From NCBI GenBank assembly GCA_002422545.1, contig DIWF01000028.1:124001-188000 (forward strand): a DNA stretch of 64,000 nt, given 5' to 3'. The notes beneath the pieces are model-generated. The model was not told the origin of the DNA, did no database searches, and worked only from the letters and a program-made list of their open reading frames with translations. Of the stretch, positions 61,510-64,000 are shown piece after piece (the first letter of the stretch is position 1; each line of letters opens with the position of its first letter). Made by a program: the position numbers and the translations under genes. This stretch comes from Firmicutes bacterium UBA6113 (GTDB taxonomy: Bacteria > Bacillota > Clostridia > Tissierellales > Sedimentibacteraceae).

Positions 61510-62346
61510 TTATTTTTCCAGCACGCACACAACCATTTTAACGAGAAATTCCTTAAAAAACGGTAATTTTGCAGGATACTTCAAAAATCCACGAAGAGGC
61601 TCTTCCGAATAATACACAGTCTTGAACCTGCTGTTATTTATGATTTTCTTTGCTCTTTTGATTGTCATTTTGTTTATGTATGAAAAATACTCAGTTCCAT
61701 CAGTTTTTGCTGCAATTCGAAACTCAACTCTTTCCTTGCCGTCAGGCAAATCCTTCACAAGTTCCTTGTATGTTTCTATGAGTGTTTTCTCACTAAAAAA
61801 TACATGTACCCACGGCATTCCTATGGCATCGCTTAAATGTGCTCCATAGGGATGGTTGTATGGAGGAAAATTCAAATATAATCTTCCGTTTTTCTTCAGA
61901 ATTCTGTAGCATTCTTCAAGAACCTTCTCCGGCTGATCCACATGCTCCATGGCATCATTCATGATGATTGTGTCAAAAGTCTCATCTTCAAAAGGAGTTT
62001 TTGAAGCATCGGCGCACACAAACTCAAACTTTTCGCCCATGTTGTATTTTTCGGCAAGTTTTTCAGCTTCATTTTTGTATTTTCTCAGTATTTCTACTCC
62101 TGTTATCTTCTTAACGCCCTTGGAGCCGTAAAAAACAGTCTTTCCTCCTGCTCCGCAGCCTATGTCAAGGACAACTTTATCCTTAAACATTTGATCAACG
62201 TCTGTATATTTCAAATAAAATTTTATGGTATCTATTCCTTTTTCATACTGCCACTCTGCATATGTTTTTTTACCTTCATTGTTTAAATTGAAAGGATGTA
62301 GTGGCAGCTTGAACAGTTTGTTGACTGTCATACATAAATTCCGCAT
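61510..62346 (-). CDS. class I SAM-dependent methyltransferase
   Basis: The 278-residue protein has methyltransferase motif I VVLDIGCGAGGKTVFYG, an acidic VEIL after strand 2, CADASKTPFEDETFDTIIMNDAMEHVDQPEKVL and LKKNGRLYLNFPPYNHPYG. It is the Methyltransf_11 type, often found in cell-surface sugar or lipid loci. It lies 80 bases upstream of DUF5693 in the same direction, so it could act on the same wall polymer. AAGG precedes ATG 62346. Confidence 0.88.
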   Translation of the reverse strand: MRNLCMTVNKLFKLPLHPFNLNNEGKKTYAEWQYEKGIDTIKFYLKYTDVDQMFKDKVVLDIGCGAGGKTVFYGSKGVKKITGVEILRKYKNEAEKLAEKYNMGEKFEFVCADASKTPFEDETFDTIIMNDAMEHVDQPEKVLEECYRILKKNGRLYLNFPPYNHPYGAHLSDAIGMPWVHVFFSEKTLIETYKELVKDLPDGKERVEFRIAAKTDGTEYFSYINKMTIKRAKKIINNSRFKTVYYSEEPLRGFLKYPAKLPFFKEFLVKMVVCVLEK

Positions 62347-62510
62347 ATAATAACCTTCTTCTTTAAGTTTTTATTACTTTGCAATTATAACATTACATTT
62401 TGGCAAATTCAATCTTTAGTTGCATATTCAGCATATTTCGTTCTTTATCTTAATATTTTACTTTATAATTTTTTTAAACGGAAATGATATGATTTAATTG
62501 TCACTTTATG

Positions 62511-62539
62511 TTGAATTATTTGCTGATTTAAGATAAAAT
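62511..62539 (+). promoter_or_regulatory. promoter of the exported small protein gene
   Basis: TTGAAT (62511-62516), a 17-base spacer and TAAAAT (62534-62539), with the start codon 31 bases beyond. Confidence 0.65.
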
Positions 62540-62569
62540 GTTTTATATACTATTAAGGGAGTTGTTATT

Positions 62570-63049
62570 TTGAAAAAAGTTTTAGTTTTGACTTTGATAT
62601 TGCTGCTTGCATTTTCTACGGTTATTTTTGCTGCACCGGGAGACACAAGCGATCCTATTGTGGTGTTGAGCTACTTGAACGAGCAGATAGAAGCTCTTAT
62701 CAGCAAGTACAAACTTGAAGACATCGATGAAATGCAAAAACAAATTGACAATTTAGACTCATCAGGCGGAAGTTCCTCCAGCATGGCTCTTGAAATTGTT
62801 GAAATCAGAGATGGTGAAAAAATAATTGCAGGCTCCGGATCTGAACTCATTTTAAGAGGCGGAGAAGCTGTCATCATAGGAAGCGAAATGGGCGGCATTT
62901 CAGATGTTACCCTCGGCAAGGACTTTGTGTCCGGAATGTCGGTTGTTCCAAACCACCTTATGATAGTTCCAAGAGATGACGGAAGAGGCGTTTACGCTGA
63001 AAAATACGCCATATTCATGGTGCGAGGCACTTACGAAGTAGTTAAATAA
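62570..63049 (+). CDS. exported small protein, unknown function
   Basis: The 159-residue protein starts at TTG 62570 (AAGGGAG eight bases upstream) with a signal peptide (KKVLVLTLILLLAFSTVIFA, cleaved after AFA-like VIFAA). A predicted coiled coil follows (VLSYLNEQIEALISKYKLEDIDEMQKQIDNL). A beta-rich domain comes last (ELILRGGEAVIIGSEMGGISDVTLGKDF). It is probably cell-wall or membrane associated. No named family is recognised. It is monocistronic with its own promoter and terminator. Confidence 0.78.
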   Translation: MKKVLVLTLILLLAFSTVIFAAPGDTSDPIVVLSYLNEQIEALISKYKLEDIDEMQKQIDNLDSSGGSSSSMALEIVEIRDGEKIIAGSGSELILRGGEAVIIGSEMGGISDVTLGKDFVSGMSVVPNHLMIVPRDDGRGVYAEKYAIFMVRGTYEVVK

Positions 63050-63060
63050 GAATTATAACA

Positions 63061-63095
63061 AAATGATAAATGGATTACCATTTATCATTTTTTAT
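63061..63095. terminator. bidirectional terminator
   Basis: AAATGATAAATGG (63061-63073) pairs perfectly with 63078-63090 across ATTA and is followed by TTTAT. It is shared by the convergent exported-protein and birA genes. Confidence 0.85.
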
Positions 63096-63103
63096 AACTT
63101 CTT

Positions 63104-63883
63104 TTATATGTCAAGTCTTACTGATACTTCCCCTGAAATTATTTTCTCAGTCTTTCTGTCTTCTGTTATAACCACCAGTTCTCCTTCAGAACCTATGTCA
63201 ACAGCAGTTGCCTTTCTGACTAAATTGTTTTCAATGAGGTTTATGTTCTTTCCTATGACATAGGACTTTTCCCTGCATATGTCCAAGCTAGCATTAAAAT
63301 TCCCATTTATGAATTCATTGTACAAAGTTTCAAAGTTATTGAGTATTTTTGCAGCAATAAGACTTTTCTCAAAAGTATTTCCTGTTTCTATAAACAATGA
63401 AGAAGCAATGTCTTTTATTTCATCGGGAAAATTTTCGTTGTTTATGTTCATTCCTATTCCAACAACCACATATGGATGTTTGTTCATTTCAGTCTTCATT
63501 TCAGTTAGGATTCCGCATATTTTTTTGCCATTTAAGAAAATATCGTTAGGCCACTTGATCTGAGAGCCGATTTCAAGTTCCTCAAGCGCTTTTGCAACCG
63601 CAGCAGCACAAACTTGAGTGATTTTTGAAATTTGAGACAGTTCAATTTCAGGAATAAGCACTATGGACATGCACATTCCCTTTTGCGACTCCCATCTTCT
63701 GCCGAGCCTTCCCCTGCCTGTTGTCTGTTCTTCGCATGTTACAAGGCTGCCATCTGAAAGGTCGTTATTTTTAGCATAGTTGTTTGTTGAATCAACTTTT
63801 TCAATAAACACCACGTTTCTTCCCATAAACCTCGTATGTAGATGTCTGTTTAAATTTTCCCCGCTTAAGTAATCCCTGCTCAT
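63104..63883 (-). CDS. birA: biotin--[acetyl-CoA-carboxylase] ligase, monofunctional
   Basis: The 259-residue protein has the ligase signature TTGRGRLGRRWESQKG (biotinyl-AMP loop), QIKWPNDIFLNGKKICGILTEMK and VVGIGMNINN. The length and absence of an N-terminal helix-turn-helix mark it as a group I enzyme that biotinylates carriers but does not repress biotin genes. Its ATG overlaps the stop of the upstream gene (ATGA), so translation is coupled. Confidence 0.93.
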   Translation of the reverse strand: MSRDYLSGENLNRHLHTRFMGRNVVFIEKVDSTNNYAKNNDLSDGSLVTCEEQTTGRGRLGRRWESQKGMCMSIVLIPEIELSQISKITQVCAAAVAKALEELEIGSQIKWPNDIFLNGKKICGILTEMKTEMNKHPYVVVGIGMNINNENFPDEIKDIASSLFIETGNTFEKSLIAAKILNNFETLYNEFINGNFNASLDICREKSYVIGKNINLIENNLVRKATAVDIGSEGELVVITEDRKTEKIISGEVSVRLDI

Positions 63884-64000
63884 TGTTGTTCAGCCAGTTC
63901 CTTTATAAGTTTTACAAACTCCTCATCAGCCTCATACCCCTGAAGATCCAGTCTGTTGTTTTTAGTGCTGAACTCATTGTGATATTTTTCCTTCACATAA
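63880..64000 (-). CDS. 3' end of a gene coupled to birA (partial)
   Basis: An open frame runs in from the right edge on the minus strand and ends at TGA 63882-63880, overlapping the birA ATG. The visible 39 residues include FSTKNNRLDLQGYEAD and end in EEFVKLIKELAEQQ. They are hydrophilic and helical, and too short to name. The four-base overlap with birA shows it is a real gene in the same operon. Confidence 0.7.
   Translation of the reverse strand, partial: YVKEKYHNEFSTKNNRLDLQGYEADEEFVKLIKELAEQQ

Noticed and set aside
1..64000. CRISPR arrays, tRNA or rRNA genes, transposases and phage genes
   Set aside because: I scanned for regular spaced repeats, rRNA-like blocks and transposase or integrase proteins and saw none; a tRNA search program would be the decisive check for missed tRNAs.

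Overview
The window is low-GC, densely packed DNA of the kind found in anaerobic Firmicutes (class Clostridia). The evidence is AT-rich intergenic DNA, strong AGGAGG ribosome sites, TTGACA-17-TATAAT promoters, a T-box leader, a CarD/PIN-TRAM pair, CsaB-type cell-wall genes, DUF421/DUF4363 genes and a putative UGA-encoded selenocysteine. A Tissierellales or Sedimentibacter-like host would fit, but that is inference. No rRNA, tRNA, CRISPR array or complete mobile element was seen.

1-8.9 kb: a six-gene minus-strand catabolic operon (ketopantoate-reductase-like dehydrogenase, BKACE beta-keto-acid cleavage enzyme, thiolase, SDR reductase, GntP-type permease, CoA-transferase). It is divergent from a PAS-AAA-Fis sigma-54 activator, and a near-consensus -24/-12 promoter plus palindromic candidate activator sites lie between them. 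The logic suggests oxidation of a beta-hydroxy acid, acetyl-CoA-dependent cleavage to acetoacetate plus an acyl-CoA, then CoA transfer and thiolysis. The substrate is unknown.

9-18.5 kb: small metabolic units. These are an SDR-type threonine dehydrogenase, a HOGA/DapA-family aldolase, a lipid-linked polysaccharide flippase, a TudS-related desulfidase with its ECF S component, a GNAT/Rid/nitroreductase operon, a DsbA/FrnE-like protein whose first CxxC cysteine is encoded by in-frame UGA (probable selenoprotein), and a nitrilase-family amidase.

18.7-22.7 kb: a visibly GC-richer three-gene operon (2-enoate-reductase-type flavoenzyme plus two-subunit aconitase X), probably acquired. 23.9-26.1 kb: an HNH nuclease/nucleotidyltransferase pair with overlapping reading frames, flanked by AT-rich DNA carrying inverted copies of a 16-bp motif; a candidate defence cassette.

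26-43.4 kb: an Fpg/Nei-like protein without the catalytic proline, an XRE regulator with a CPBP protease, a DUF218 protein, ilvC behind a T-box, two TetR-controlled ABC-2 exporters with the same promoter/operator plan, a TetR-controlled rifampicin-phosphotransferase-like protein, and a PadR/DUF1700 pair.

43.5-50.7 kb: a 1622-residue protein combining an HD domain, helical repeats, a NadD-like nucleotidyltransferase, an acetyltransferase-like segment and a phosphoribosyltransferase, coupled to an LDH-like protein and followed by a flavodoxin-like protein. 50.9-64 kb: an FAH-family hydrolase, DUF4363/DUF421, PIN-TRAM and CarD genes, then an operon for secondary cell-wall polymer (methyltransferase, DUF5693, CsaB, TagA) that runs into transaldolase and split transketolase, an exported small protein, and birA.
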